Part shown: positions 32,580 through 41,562 of the stretch, piece by piece | Numbering within the stretch: position 1 is the stretch's first letter | How the letters are laid out: each line of letters starts with the position of its first letter | NCBI GenBank assembly: GCA_016933535.1 | Contig: JAFGAS010000078.1 | Location: forward strand, 1 to 64,000 | Source of the DNA: Candidatus Zymogenaceae bacterium | GTDB lineage: Bacteria; Desulfobacterota; Zymogenia; Zymogenales; Zymogenaceae | Direction: 5' to 3' | Length of the DNA stretch: 64,000 nt | Position numbers and translations under genes: made by a program | The notes under the pieces: generated by a model | What the model was told of the DNA's origin: nothing | Database searches by the model: none | Seen by the model: only the letters and a program-made list of their open reading frames with translations

Positions 32580-34031
32580 CTATGATATCCCCCCTTTTTG
32601 CCACCGCGCGTAGCGCGCCATTGCCGCCAGGGCCGTCGCCGCCCGCTCCGGCGTCGGGTAAACCGGGACGCCCAGCTCCATCATCCGGGCGACGGGCACG
32701 TCTTCTATCCCGGTAAACGACGACGAGAGCACCGGGATGCCCGCCTTTGCGAGGATCTCCACGAACTTCTCGGCCATCTGGGACATGTAGCTGTCGTATC
32801 CCTCCAGCGCGGCCAGGTCCGGGCCGTCGACCAATGACTCGAATTTTCTTTTGCCGTGGGTGCCCCCGAAGACGCCGTAGAAGAGGACGGCGTCGATCTC
32901 GCCGCTGTTGATTATTATCTGGGGCACGTCGACGAAAAACCGCTTCAGGTCGAAGTCCATCGTCAGGTCGATGGGGTTATTCACCTGGGCGGTGGGGATG
33001 ACGATCTCCCTCAGTTGTTTTCTGAGCGCCTCGGAGAACTCCGGCACCAGAAGCCCCCGCCGCGCCGCGGCGTCCGCCATCGACGTCCCGGGTCCCCCGG
33101 AATTGGTGATCACGGCCACCCGGTTGCCTCTGGGCAGCGGTTGCGTGGCAAAGGCGTGGGCGGTATCGTAGAGGCTCTGGACGGTGTCGACACGGATCAC
33201 CCCGCTCTGGGCAAAGACGCCGTCGATGATCGCGTCCGGCGTTGCAATGGCCCCGGTGTGGGAGCGGCCCGCCCGGGAGCCCGCCTCCGTTCCCCCGACG
33301 TAGAGCGCCACGACCGGCTTTTTTACCGTCGTCTTTTTCACCTTCTCTATGAATTTAGGGCCGTCGGCGATCCCCTCAATATAGACGGCCACCGATCTCG
33401 TGGTCGGGTCCTCCCCGAAATAGGCGATGCAGTCGGCGATATCGATATCGGCCTGGTTTCCGGCCGAAACCGCCGACGAGAGATTCATGCCGAGCCTTTT
33501 AAAATAGGGCAGCGGCTGGGTGATGTAGCTGCCGCTCTGGGAGACAAGGGCCATCGCCCCGGCCGTGCCCTCGTAGAGGAACATGGATACGTCGAGCTTC
33601 GCGTGGCTGTTGATGACGCCGATGCAGTTGGGCCCGATAAAGCGGACGCCGTTTGCCCGGGCGGCCGCCAGCAGCTCCTTTTCCAGGGCGGCCCCCTCGG
33701 TTCCCATTTCCCGGTAGCCGGCGGTAATCACGACCGCCTGCCCGATACCCTTGGCCCCGCATTGTTCGAGGATGCCGGGCACGAGACGCGACTGCACGAC
33801 GATGACGGCAAGGTCTATCTCGCCCGGGACGTCGGTCAGGGCCGGATAGGCGGCCAGTCCCAGGGCCGTCTTTTCCCGGGGATGGATCGGGTAGATCTTT
33901 CCCTGGTAGCCCCCCGAGATAATGGAGGCCATGAGGTTTGTGGCGGGGTTCGCGAAACTATTGGACGCCCCGACCACGGCGATGGAGCGGGGATTGAGTA
34001 TCCGGGAAAGCGCCTGGCTCGTGTCGTTCAT
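32580..34031 (-). CDS. Acyl-CoA synthetase (ADP-forming) alpha subunit-like protein
   Basis: A 483-residue cytoplasmic protein. The N-terminal CoA-binding Rossmann domain is ILNPRSIAVVGASNSFANPA; the two succinyl-CoA-ligase-like domains follow. GSRAGRSHTGAIA contains the His that is phosphorylated in the family, and ITNSGGPGTSMADAA is the next conserved segment. The enzyme converts acyl-CoA, ADP and phosphate to acid, CoA and ATP. The ATP-grasp beta part is missing here and must be encoded elsewhere. The ATG at 34031 begins MNDTSQALSRILNPRSI; it is divergent to the AMP-forming ligase. Confidence 0.85.
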   Translation of the reverse strand: MNDTSQALSRILNPRSIAVVGASNSFANPATNLMASIISGGYQGKIYPIHPREKTALGLAAYPALTDVPGEIDLAVIVVQSRLVPGILEQCGAKGIGQAVVITAGYREMGTEGAALEKELLAAARANGVRFIGPNCIGVINSHAKLDVSMFLYEGTAGAMALVSQSGSYITQPLPYFKRLGMNLSSAVSAGNQADIDIADCIAYFGEDPTTRSVAVYIEGIADGPKFIEKVKKTTVKKPVVALYVGGTEAGSRAGRSHTGAIATPDAIIDGVFAQSGVIRVDTVQSLYDTAHAFATQPLPRGNRVAVITNSGGPGTSMADAAARRGLLVPEFSEALRKQLREIVIPTAQVNNPIDLTMDFDLKRFFVDVPQIIINSGEIDAVLFYGVFGGTHGKRKFESLVDGPDLAALEGYDSYMSQMAEKFVEILAKAGIPVLSSSFTGIEDVPVARMMELGVPVYPTPERAATALAAMARYARWQKGGIS

Positions 34032-34077
34032 GGGATTTCCTTTCCAAGTGAGGTGGTGACGGTTGAGACGATTATAT

Positions 34078-34093
34078 GATTGACCAGTCAATC
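34078..34093. promoter_or_regulatory. GATTGACCAGTCAATC operator
   Basis: A perfect 16-bp palindrome (arms GATTGAC and GTCAATC). TTGACC/GGTCAA-type dyads are typical TetR-family operators of acyl-CoA genes. It lies 46 bases ahead of the CoA-ligase alpha gene, in the divergent region shared with the AMP-forming ligase. Confidence 0.6.
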
Positions 34094-34275
34094 TGTCAAC
34101 CTTTACCCGCGGCAATATCGTACCGAAAAGACCATTTTCCCCGTTATTGAACGGTAATCGAGGCGGTCCGGCGGCGGGGGATACACAGCGTCAATACAAT
34201 TGACACGGTAGCCGAAATGACGTATCCTTTTTAGCGGGAATCGTTACTTTATATATAGTCTATCGGGGGGGAGTC

Positions 34276-35871
34276 ATGGCACGGGAGACCTTGATATGGC
34301 ATTATCTCAAGAAATGGGCCGAAGAGCGGCCGGATAAAGAGGCCCTCATCTTCGGCGAAAAACGGGTTACCTTCAGGCAATTCTATGATACGACCGTACG
34401 GACGGCAAAGCTCCTGCTTTCGCTGGGGGTGAAAAAGGGGGACCGCATCTTTACCCTGTCGGCCGCCCGGGACGAGTGGCTCTACCACTACATGGCAGCC
34501 GGGATGGTGGGGGCGATCTGGTACGGGCTGAATCCCCGCTACACGGCCGACGAGTTCCTCTACCAGGTGAAAGACGCGGGACCGACCGTCGGGTTCGTAG
34601 TGCGTTGGTACGACTTTGTACAACGCGACTACAAGGACGACATGGCCGCCGTAAAAGAGGCCAACCCCGGCCTTAAACACCTTGTCGTCATCGGTGATCC
34701 CTGGGAGGGGACGCTCTCGTGGGAACAGGAGGTCAAAAAGGATCGTCCCGAGCTGGACGAAGAGCTAAAAAAACGAATGGCCGAGGTCGACGCCGACGAC
34801 CCGACGCTCATTATCTACACCTCGGGGACGACCGGGAAGCCCAAGGGGGCGCTGCTCTCTCACCGGAACATCATCGCGGCCATCGAGGTAGAGGCCAAGC
34901 ATTTCATGGTGGACCATGAGCCCGGCGAGGGGAAATTCCTGCTCCATTTTCCCATAAACCACGTGGCAGGGGCGGTGGAAATTGCCTACGCCTGTATATA
35001 TTCCGGGGTCCCGATGGTTCTTATGGATAAATTTGACGCGGGCGCAACGCTGGCGGCCATCGCCGAGGAGAAGATAACGGTCCTCGGGCAGGTGCCGGCC
35101 ATGTTCCTGCTGGAGTTCAAACTCCCCGATTTCGATACCTACGACCTCTCATCGATCAAGAACTACGTCTGGGCCGGCGCCGCGGCCCCGGAGGGTATGG
35201 TAAAGAGGCTCGCGGCCACCGGCGCCACCCTGATCACCGGATACGGACAGACCGAGAACGCCGGTTTCATCACCTACAGTAAGCCGGGAGACTCCGTCGA
35301 CGACCTGGTCAAGACCGTGGGCAGGTGTGCGCCTGCCTTCGAGATCAAGATCATGGATAACAACGGAAAGGAGGCGCCAAAAGGCGAGGTGGGGGAAATA
35401 TGGATGAAGGGAGACCTCGTCATGAAGGGCTACTGGAACAACCCTTCGGCTACCGCCGAGACGGTCGTTGCCGGAGGGTGGCTGCGCTCCGGCGATCTTG
35501 CCACCATCGACGAGCGCGGTTACATTACCATCGTCGGGCGCACCAAGGAGATGTTCAAGTCGGGTGGCTATAACGTCTATCCCCGGGAGATCGAGGCCGT
35601 CATCGAGAGGCACCCCAACGTCGCCTTTGTGACGATCGTGCCCATCCCGGACGAGACCTGGCAGGAGGTCGGCAAGGCCTTTATCATGCCCGTGCCCGGC
35701 ACCGAGGTCAAGGAGGAGGAGCTCAGAGAGCTCTGCAAGAAACACTTGGCCAACTATAAGGTGCCCAAGGAGTTCGAAGTCAGGCCGTTTCTGCCGCTGC
35801 TGCCTACCGGTAAGATCAACCGGCTGGCGCTGGTGGCCGAAGAGAAGAAGAAACGGGAAGACAAGGCATAG
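34276..35871 (+). CDS. AMP-forming acyl-CoA synthetase
   Basis: A 531-residue adenylate-forming enzyme that activates a carboxylic acid as acyl-AMP and then acyl-CoA. The phosphate loop is IIYTSGTTGKPKGALLSHRN; ATLITGYGQTENAGF, the YWNNPSATAETVVAGGWLRS region, GDLATIDERGYITIVGRTKE and the C-terminal lysine in LPTGKINRLAL are all in order. The length is standard. Substrate could be a medium-chain or aromatic acid. It begins 245 bases from the divergent CoA-ligase alpha gene, across the palindrome at 34078. Confidence 0.9.
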   Translation: MARETLIWHYLKKWAEERPDKEALIFGEKRVTFRQFYDTTVRTAKLLLSLGVKKGDRIFTLSAARDEWLYHYMAAGMVGAIWYGLNPRYTADEFLYQVKDAGPTVGFVVRWYDFVQRDYKDDMAAVKEANPGLKHLVVIGDPWEGTLSWEQEVKKDRPELDEELKKRMAEVDADDPTLIIYTSGTTGKPKGALLSHRNIIAAIEVEAKHFMVDHEPGEGKFLLHFPINHVAGAVEIAYACIYSGVPMVLMDKFDAGATLAAIAEEKITVLGQVPAMFLLEFKLPDFDTYDLSSIKNYVWAGAAAPEGMVKRLAATGATLITGYGQTENAGFITYSKPGDSVDDLVKTVGRCAPAFEIKIMDNNGKEAPKGEVGEIWMKGDLVMKGYWNNPSATAETVVAGGWLRSGDLATIDERGYITIVGRTKEMFKSGGYNVYPREIEAVIERHPNVAFVTIVPIPDETWQEVGKAFIMPVPGTEVKEEELRELCKKHLANYKVPKEFEVRPFLPLLPTGKINRLALVAEEKKKREDKA

Positions 35872-35937
35872 AATAAGCAGGTAACGCCCGTCACGCGGGC
35901 CCCGTTGGATCGGCCCGCGCAGAAGGGAGGAGCGTAT

Positions 35938-36858
35938 ATGAAACTGAGGGCAGCAGTCTGTTCGGGTATCCTGGTGGGAATCCTGGTGGCCTGGTCGGGT
36001 CTCGGCGCCCATGCGGCGGGGCCGATTCGCCTTGCCACGGGCCCGGCCGGCGATTTCTTCTGGATTATGGGAAAAGAGCTTTGTCGGGTCTGGAGCGCCG
36101 AGGATCTCGCGGCAGAAGTCGTGGAGACGACAGGCGACCGGGAAAACCTGGCCCTGGTCGTCTCGGGAAAGGCCGATGCCGCCCTCGTATCGGGTTTCGC
36201 GCTGGCAGATTTCCTGGCCGAGCAACCCGGCGCCCCGGTAGTCACGGTGGCGTCGTGCTGGAAGAGCGCGGTCCACGTTATGCTCAATAATGAATTCATC
36301 AAGACGGACACCCTGCGCGACCTCGAGGGAAGGCACCTCTATCTCGGGCCCGAGGCAAGCCCCTACGGAAACGCGGTCCGGCGTATCCTGGCCGGCCTCG
36401 GGATCAAGCCCTACCGGTACGTGCGGGAAATCGCCAAGTCCGAACTGCTGGGCGTCATGACCGATTTTATAGGCCGGGAGCTTGACGGCGCGGTCATCGT
36501 CGGGCCCGTTGCCGACCCAATGGTGCGCGATATCGTCGGCGGCACCGGGGGCATCATGGGCCTTATACCGGCGGACCAGGCGGATGTGTCGGCCCTTTCG
36601 GGAGCGGGGCTCCCCGTTTTTGCCCTGACAATCCCGAAAGAGACCTATCCCTATCAAACCGAAGACCTGGTCGTGATTGGAGTGGGAACCTACCTCGTCG
36701 CGCGGCCGGATCTTTCGGACGAGACGGCCAGAAAGCTTGCGGCGGGTATCTTCGATAACGCGGGTCGGATCGCCGCCTACTTCCCCCGTGGGGGGACGCT
36801 CTCGGTCGAGGAGGCCGCCGCACACCCGGTCGCGCCGCTGCACCCCGGCCTCAAATGA
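35938..36858 (+). CDS. TAXI family TRAP solute-binding protein
   Basis: A 306-residue periplasmic protein with signal peptide (cut near LGAHAAG). LATGPAGDFFWIMGKELCRV opens the TAXI domain, and SVHVMLNNEF-type and DLEGRHLYLGPEASPYGN segments follow. TAXI proteins bind organic acids or glutamate-like ligands and feed TRAP permeases. No TRAP permease is encoded anywhere in the window, so it is an orphan or partners a distant permease. AAGGGAGG lies ahead of the ATG at 35938. It follows the ligase gene by 66 bases. Confidence 0.85.
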   Translation: MKLRAAVCSGILVGILVAWSGLGAHAAGPIRLATGPAGDFFWIMGKELCRVWSAEDLAAEVVETTGDRENLALVVSGKADAALVSGFALADFLAEQPGAPVVTVASCWKSAVHVMLNNEFIKTDTLRDLEGRHLYLGPEASPYGNAVRRILAGLGIKPYRYVREIAKSELLGVMTDFIGRELDGAVIVGPVADPMVRDIVGGTGGIMGLIPADQADVSALSGAGLPVFALTIPKETYPYQTEDLVVIGVGTYLVARPDLSDETARKLAAGIFDNAGRIAAYFPRGGTLSVEEAAAHPVAPLHPGLK

Positions 36859-36910
36859 TCGCCGCGGCCGGGCGTCGAGATTCATATCCTCGACAGAGCA
36901 ATAAATAGGC

Positions 36911-36936
36911 AAAGGCCGGGTTACCCCGGCCTTTGT
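36911..36936. terminator. Bidirectional terminator
   Basis: AAAGGCCGGG-TTAC-CCCGGCCTTT between convergent genes. T and A runs on both edges allow use in both directions. Confidence 0.85.
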
Positions 36937-36958
36937 CTTACTCGTCGGTATGTCTGTG

Positions 36959-38128
36959 TTACTTCCGCCCGTCCGTCTCCTTGATCGCCTCGATACATAT
37001 CTTCAGCGCCGTCTGCAATTTGGGTTCCTCGATGTTGCCGGGGTTGTCCAGCGGCGAGTGCCAGAGGGAAAAGAGCTCGGTCTCGTCCATTCCGAAGAGG
37101 CACGCCGACTTTCCCCCGTGCTTGATGATCGAGTAGGAATCGGTGCCGCCGTAGGTGATGGCGATCTTCGGAAGATCTATCCCCGCGCGCCTGGCCGCCC
37201 GCTCGATGAGGTCGATTGCCTCGGGGCTGTAGGAATTCATGTACATCTTTTCCTTTTCGATGATTCCGAGGCGCCCTGCTCCGACCGTCTCCATGTTGAT
37301 GTTTATCGCGTCTTTTATCAGCCGCGTGTTCTCTTTGGCAAACCCCCACGAGCCGTACATGAAGGGCTCCTCCGAACCGAAGGAGACGAGCACGACCTTC
37401 GTGTTTTTTGGGGGATTCTTTTTAAGATAATCGGCGATTCCCACGAGAATCGACACCGCCGACAGGTTGTCGTTGGCGCCGAGATTTCTGATGCCGGTGA
37501 TCATCTGTGATCGAAAATAGAGGCCGAGCAAAAGCCCCAAGAGCGAGATCGCGAATATACCGTCATACCAGGAAATCGAAAAGGGTGCCGAGATGACCGG
37601 TCCCGAGAGTATCGCGCGCAGGATGCCCGCCGGGATGATAAGCGCCAAACCGATGACCAGAGAATGCTCGATGAGGTGGACGTATCGCTTGGTCTTGAGC
37701 CCCAGCATCGGCATCATGTCCGGGCTGTCGTGGTGGCCGGAAAAGATGAGGGTGCGTCCCGATTTGCCCCCCGGGGTATAGGTTCCTATGACGTTTCGGG
37801 TCGTGGTCTTTTTGAACATCCAGTCGATGGCCCCGTTTCCTATCTGCCGGGAGAGGATAAACAGGATCAGGAGCGCCGCAACGAGCAGCGCCGAGACCGC
37901 CGGAACGAAAAAGTAACAGACAGCCGCAAGAAGATACGTACCCATCATGAGGTTGAAGAGGCCCGCAATAATCCCCGGGGCAACCGGCACGTCCTGCGTG
38001 GATATCTTCGCGCCCCGTTTTTTAAATTCGCCGGCGACGATTTCCCCGGCCTTGAGCTCGGCGTCGCTGCCCGCGGGCCGGGGGCCGATCTCGTCGATAA
38101 TCCGCTGGATGAACGGCTTGAGATCCAT
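36959..38128 (-). CDS. M28-type zinc peptidase with embedded membrane helices
   Basis: A 389-residue protein. Metal ligands of an M28 aminopeptidase are visible: FSGHHDSPDMM, LGANDNLSAVSILVG, SFGSEEPF, NINMETVGAG and FSLWHSPLD. Two blocks of hydrophobic helices interrupt it: residues about 52-92 (before the first metal motif) and about 130-205 (between the HxD and the AND motifs). Most M28 enzymes lack these. The active site should therefore face one side of the membrane; which side is unclear. It has a good promoter of its own at 38163. Confidence 0.8.
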   Translation of the reverse strand: MDLKPFIQRIIDEIGPRPAGSDAELKAGEIVAGEFKKRGAKISTQDVPVAPGIIAGLFNLMMGTYLLAAVCYFFVPAVSALLVAALLILFILSRQIGNGAIDWMFKKTTTRNVIGTYTPGGKSGRTLIFSGHHDSPDMMPMLGLKTKRYVHLIEHSLVIGLALIIPAGILRAILSGPVISAPFSISWYDGIFAISLLGLLLGLYFRSQMITGIRNLGANDNLSAVSILVGIADYLKKNPPKNTKVVLVSFGSEEPFMYGSWGFAKENTRLIKDAININMETVGAGRLGIIEKEKMYMNSYSPEAIDLIERAARRAGIDLPKIAITYGGTDSYSIIKHGGKSACLFGMDETELFSLWHSPLDNPGNIEEPKLQTALKICIEAIKETDGRK

Positions 38129-38162
38129 GTCTTCCTCCGATTGGATAATAAAATCTAATCAC

Positions 38163-38190
38163 ATTATCGCCGAAAACGGGCGCTTGTCAA
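38163..38190 (-). promoter_or_regulatory. Promoter of the M28 peptidase gene
   Basis: Minus strand TTGACA (38185-38190), 16 bases, GATAAT (38163-38168). Confidence 0.6.
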
Positions 38191-38235
38191 TCATGTTTTT
38201 ACCGGGTTGCGCCACAGGGCTGAGACTAAAATCCT

Positions 38236-38264
38236 TTGACATCGCCCGTGGGTTTGGGTAGAGT
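38236..38264 (+). promoter_or_regulatory. Promoter of the GPH symporter gene
   Basis: TTGACA (38236-38241), 17 bases, TAGAGT (38259-38264), 33 bases before the ATG. Confidence 0.55.
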
Positions 38265-38296
38265 TGAACCATCCATCATCCCATCGGGAGAGTATC

Positions 38297-39655
38297 ATGG
38301 CCAAATCAGGCTCGAAAAGCCCGCTCTTTACCGGCCCCCTCACCATGGCAGAAATCATCCTCTATAACCTGGCGGGGCTGGCGTTTAACGTCTACGATAC
38401 CGTCCTCTATTCCTGGGTGAATTACTTCTACAACCCGCCGGAGGGCTCCGACGTCGTCCGGTACCTGCCGGCCGCGGCCTTCACGATCGCCGCTATCCTC
38501 TTCGGGGGCAGGATCCTGGATGCCGTTACCGATCCCCTTATCGGCTACTGGAGCGACCACACGAAGAGCCGCTGGGGGAGGCGAAAGCCCTACATCTTCA
38601 TCGCCAACCCGATCCTCTTCCTGGCGTTCATCTTTGTCTGGACTCCGCCGGCGGCAGGCGCAAGCGTCACGAATATCATCTATCTTACCGCCGTCCTGTT
38701 TGTCTACTACTGGGCGTATACGGCGGTCCTCATCCCCTGGTTTGCGGTGCTGCCGGAGATGAGCCCCAAGAAAAACGAGCGGGCAAAGATCGCGTCGATC
38801 GGGGTGGCCCTGGGCATCCTCGGGGCGCTGATCGCCGGGGGATTGTACGGCACTCTGATATCACGGTTCGGGGTCTTTGCCATGGCGCTCATCCTGGGGG
38901 CCGTCGCCTTTATCGCCGGCGAGCTGTCTCTGCTGGGCATCAAGCAGCGGCACCGAATCGACGAGTCCGAAAAGCTCTCGGGCTTTTTTGGGGCGATGAA
39001 GGAGGCCTTTGCCGACCGGCAGATATTCTCCTTTGCCGCCATGATCACGCTGGTGCAGCTTACCTATCAGCTGATGCTCATGAACACGCCGTACCTAGTT
39101 ACGCTGATCTTAAAAAGGCCCGATACCGATTCGTCGATCCTCGTTGCGGAGGTCGTTATCGCCATGGCGGTATCGATCCCGCTGTGGTATTTTCTCGTCA
39201 AGAGATACCCCAAGCGGCAGGTCTTTCGCGGGGTTATCATCGCCATGATCGCGGGTTTTGCGCTGAGCTTCTTCATCGGGGACTATCCCCTGGTCTCCCC
39301 CTTCGTCCAGGCGATGATTATCTTCCCGGTTGCGGCCATACCCCTGGGCGGGGTCTTTTTGATGTCGCTGCTTTTGATCGCCGACCTCACCGACTACGGC
39401 GAGCTCAAGACCGGCAAAAGAAAAGAGGCGATCTATTACGGCATCTACGGCTTCGTGCGCAAGACCGGCTGGGCCCTGTCGGCGGTCATCCTCAACGGCG
39501 TGCTGGCGGCCTTCGGCTACAGCGCCGAAAATCCGACGGGGGTCAAGGTGGTCTGGGTGGTCTGCGCGGCCTCGTGCCTGGTGGGGCTGCTCCTTTTTGC
39601 CCCGTACAAGATCGGGGACACGAAGGAAGAGACCAAGAAGATCATGAATCTGTGA
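38297..39655 (+). CDS. MFS transporter, GPH (glycoside-pentoside-hexuronide) type
   Basis: A 452-residue inner-membrane symporter with about 12 helices. DAVTDPLIGYWSDHTKSRWG followed by RRKPYIFIA is the GPH loop 2-3 motif, and LIPWFAVLPEMSPKKNERAK is the second family signature. GPH carriers import sugars, sugar acids or amino-acid-like compounds with a cation. GGGAGAG precedes the ATG at 38297. The next gene follows after 48 bases in the same direction, so MFS, GNAT and CoA-transferase are probably one operon. Confidence 0.85.
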   Translation: MAKSGSKSPLFTGPLTMAEIILYNLAGLAFNVYDTVLYSWVNYFYNPPEGSDVVRYLPAAAFTIAAILFGGRILDAVTDPLIGYWSDHTKSRWGRRKPYIFIANPILFLAFIFVWTPPAAGASVTNIIYLTAVLFVYYWAYTAVLIPWFAVLPEMSPKKNERAKIASIGVALGILGALIAGGLYGTLISRFGVFAMALILGAVAFIAGELSLLGIKQRHRIDESEKLSGFFGAMKEAFADRQIFSFAAMITLVQLTYQLMLMNTPYLVTLILKRPDTDSSILVAEVVIAMAVSIPLWYFLVKRYPKRQVFRGVIIAMIAGFALSFFIGDYPLVSPFVQAMIIFPVAAIPLGGVFLMSLLLIADLTDYGELKTGKRKEAIYYGIYGFVRKTGWALSAVILNGVLAAFGYSAENPTGVKVVWVVCAASCLVGLLLFAPYKIGDTKEETKKIMNL

Positions 39656-39703
39656 GGCCACCGCAATAGTGCCCATATCGCTGGAGGCCCCGGCAGGGAG
39701 GGA

Positions 39704-40291
39704 GTGACGTATTCGGTCGATGAAAAAACGACGCGTCGGCCGATCGCGGGGCGCGCGGTCGTCCTCGTGCCGATGACCCCTGCCGACGTCCCGGAGTTCT
39801 ACCGGATGGCGACACAGTCGGACTCGGCGCCCTACTGGTACGGCGAGCTCTACGGCGACACCGCGCCGACATACGATGATTTCCAGATCGAGTACCCGGC
39901 CCACTACTTCGACGCAAGCGCCCCCCGAAAGGGAAGGTGCTTTTTTATCGCCGTCGGCACCCGAAGGATTGGCACCGTCGCGTATAACGAGATCGACGAG
40001 CGCGACGGTTCCACCGAGCTTGACATCATCATCGCCTGCGACACCGATACCGGCAGGGGGTACGGTCCGGATGCGTTGGAGACGCTGACGGGTTTCCTGT
40101 TTGACTGCATGAGCGTCCGGCGCTGTTTCATCGTCCCGATCGCCTCCAACCTGCGGGCAATACGGGCCTACGAGAAGGCGGGATTTCGCCGCGTAAAGAA
40201 GTTTTCCGAGGGGGGTCGGAAGTATACCTACTACCAGCGCACCAATCCCGCCGCCGATGCCCCCCCGCGGACCACGGAGGAAACCCCATGA
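39704..40291 (+). CDS. GNAT N-acetyltransferase (RimJ/RimL type)
   Basis: A 195-residue enzyme. The body has VLVPMTPADVPEFYRMATQS, the acetyl-CoA loop around TDTGRGYGPDALETL, and VRRCFIVPIASNLRAIRAYE with KAGFRRVK as the last motif. The acceptor is unknown. GTG at 39704 lies close to GGGAGG and is taken as start. The stop overlaps the CoA-transferase ATG (ATGA), so the pair is translationally coupled. Confidence 0.8.
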   Translation: MTYSVDEKTTRRPIAGRAVVLVPMTPADVPEFYRMATQSDSAPYWYGELYGDTAPTYDDFQIEYPAHYFDASAPRKGRCFFIAVGTRRIGTVAYNEIDERDGSTELDIIIACDTDTGRGYGPDALETLTGFLFDCMSVRRCFIVPIASNLRAIRAYEKAGFRRVKKFSEGGRKYTYYQRTNPAADAPPRTTEETP

Positions 40292-41475
40292 CCGATATCC
40301 TTGCCGGTATTACCGTCCTTGACCTCTCCCGGGTGCTGGCGGGGCCGTACGCCGCGATGCTGCTTTCCGACCTCGGGGCCACCGTCATAAAAATCGAACA
40401 GCCGTCGGTCGGCGACGAGGCGCGGGGCTTCGGGCCGTTCATCAACGGCGTGAGCGGCTACTTCGTGAGCGTCAACCGGGGAAAGAAGGGCGTCACGCTC
40501 GACCTCAAGCACCCCCGGGGCCGGGAGGTCTTTTTGCGGCTGGCCCAAAAGGCCGACGTGCTGGTGGAGAACTTCCGCACCGGCGCGATGGAACGGCTCG
40601 GAATCGGGTACGGGGCGCTTTCCGCGGCCAACCCCCGGCTCATATACCTTTCTCTCACCGGCTTCGGGCGTACGGGGCCCCGGTCGCCGGACCCCGCCTA
40701 CGACATGATCATCCAGGGCATGAGCGGCATCATGAGCGTCACGGGAGAGCCTTCCGGCCGCCCCGTGCGCGTGGGGACGTCCATCGGGGACCTCTCGGCG
40801 GCGCTGTTCGGCGTGATCGGCGTGGCGCTGGCGCTCTTTCGGCGGGAGCGGACGGGTAAGGGGGGGCTGGTCGACATCGCGATGCTGGACAGTCTCTTTA
40901 GCCTGCTTGAAAACGCCGTAATGCGTGCCGCCGTCGAGGGCGCTCCCCCGGCGCCGCTCGGCACGCGCCATTCTACCATCGCCCCCTTCGACGTCTACCC
41001 GACCAAGGACGGTGCGATGGTGCTGTGTGCCGGCAACGACGTTCTCTGGGGCAAATTCCTGGACGTGGCGGGAAGGCCCGATCTGAAGGGCGACGTGCGC
41101 TTTTCGTCAAACCGGCTCCGGTGCGAGAACGTCGAGGCACTGACCGCCGTGATAACCGTGATCCTGTCGGAGCGTACCACCGCGGAGTGGATCGAAGTCC
41201 TCAGGGCGGCCGACGTCCCGGCCGGGCCGCTCAACAACGTGGCCGATGCTATGCGCGACCCGCAGATCATAGCGCGGGGGATGCTTTCCGCGATCGAACA
41301 GCCCGGCGCGGGGACCTTTACCGTGGCGGGCTCGCCCGTGCGCATCGACGACGAGCCGCCCCCCGCCCCGAAACCTGCGCCGGCCCTCGGCGAGCATACC
41401 GAAAAGGTGCTCAAAGATATGCTCGGGATGGGGGAGGGGGAGATAGGAGAGCTGAGGAAAGAAAAGGCTATCTAA
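40288..41475 (+). CDS. Class III CoA-transferase (CaiB/BaiF family)
   Basis: A 395-residue enzyme that moves CoA between carboxylic acids. VLDLSRVLAGPYAAMLLSDL followed by GATVIKIEQP is the family opening. The catalytic Asp lies in PDPAYDMIIQGMSGIMSVTG, and WCRLHD-like and DVPAGPLNNVADAM segments follow. The length is typical. With the AMP-forming and ADP-forming ligases nearby it suggests that several acids are activated in this region. The substrate pair is unknown. Confidence 0.9.
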   Translation: MTDILAGITVLDLSRVLAGPYAAMLLSDLGATVIKIEQPSVGDEARGFGPFINGVSGYFVSVNRGKKGVTLDLKHPRGREVFLRLAQKADVLVENFRTGAMERLGIGYGALSAANPRLIYLSLTGFGRTGPRSPDPAYDMIIQGMSGIMSVTGEPSGRPVRVGTSIGDLSAALFGVIGVALALFRRERTGKGGLVDIAMLDSLFSLLENAVMRAAVEGAPPAPLGTRHSTIAPFDVYPTKDGAMVLCAGNDVLWGKFLDVAGRPDLKGDVRFSSNRLRCENVEALTAVITVILSERTTAEWIEVLRAADVPAGPLNNVADAMRDPQIIARGMLSAIEQPGAGTFTVAGSPVRIDDEPPPAPKPAPALGEHTEKVLKDMLGMGEGEIGELRKEKAI

Positions 41476-41562
41476 TCTCAGGCCCGGGCAGAAACGAGAA
41501 AGGATCCTCCGGCGGTAATGGGAGAGCGCTTTTCCGAAGAATGGGTTTGACGTCTTGATGCT

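Noticed and set aside
35149-36912. 587-codon open frame on the minus strand
   Set aside because: Antisense to the AMP-forming ligase and TAXI genes, which have clear motifs.
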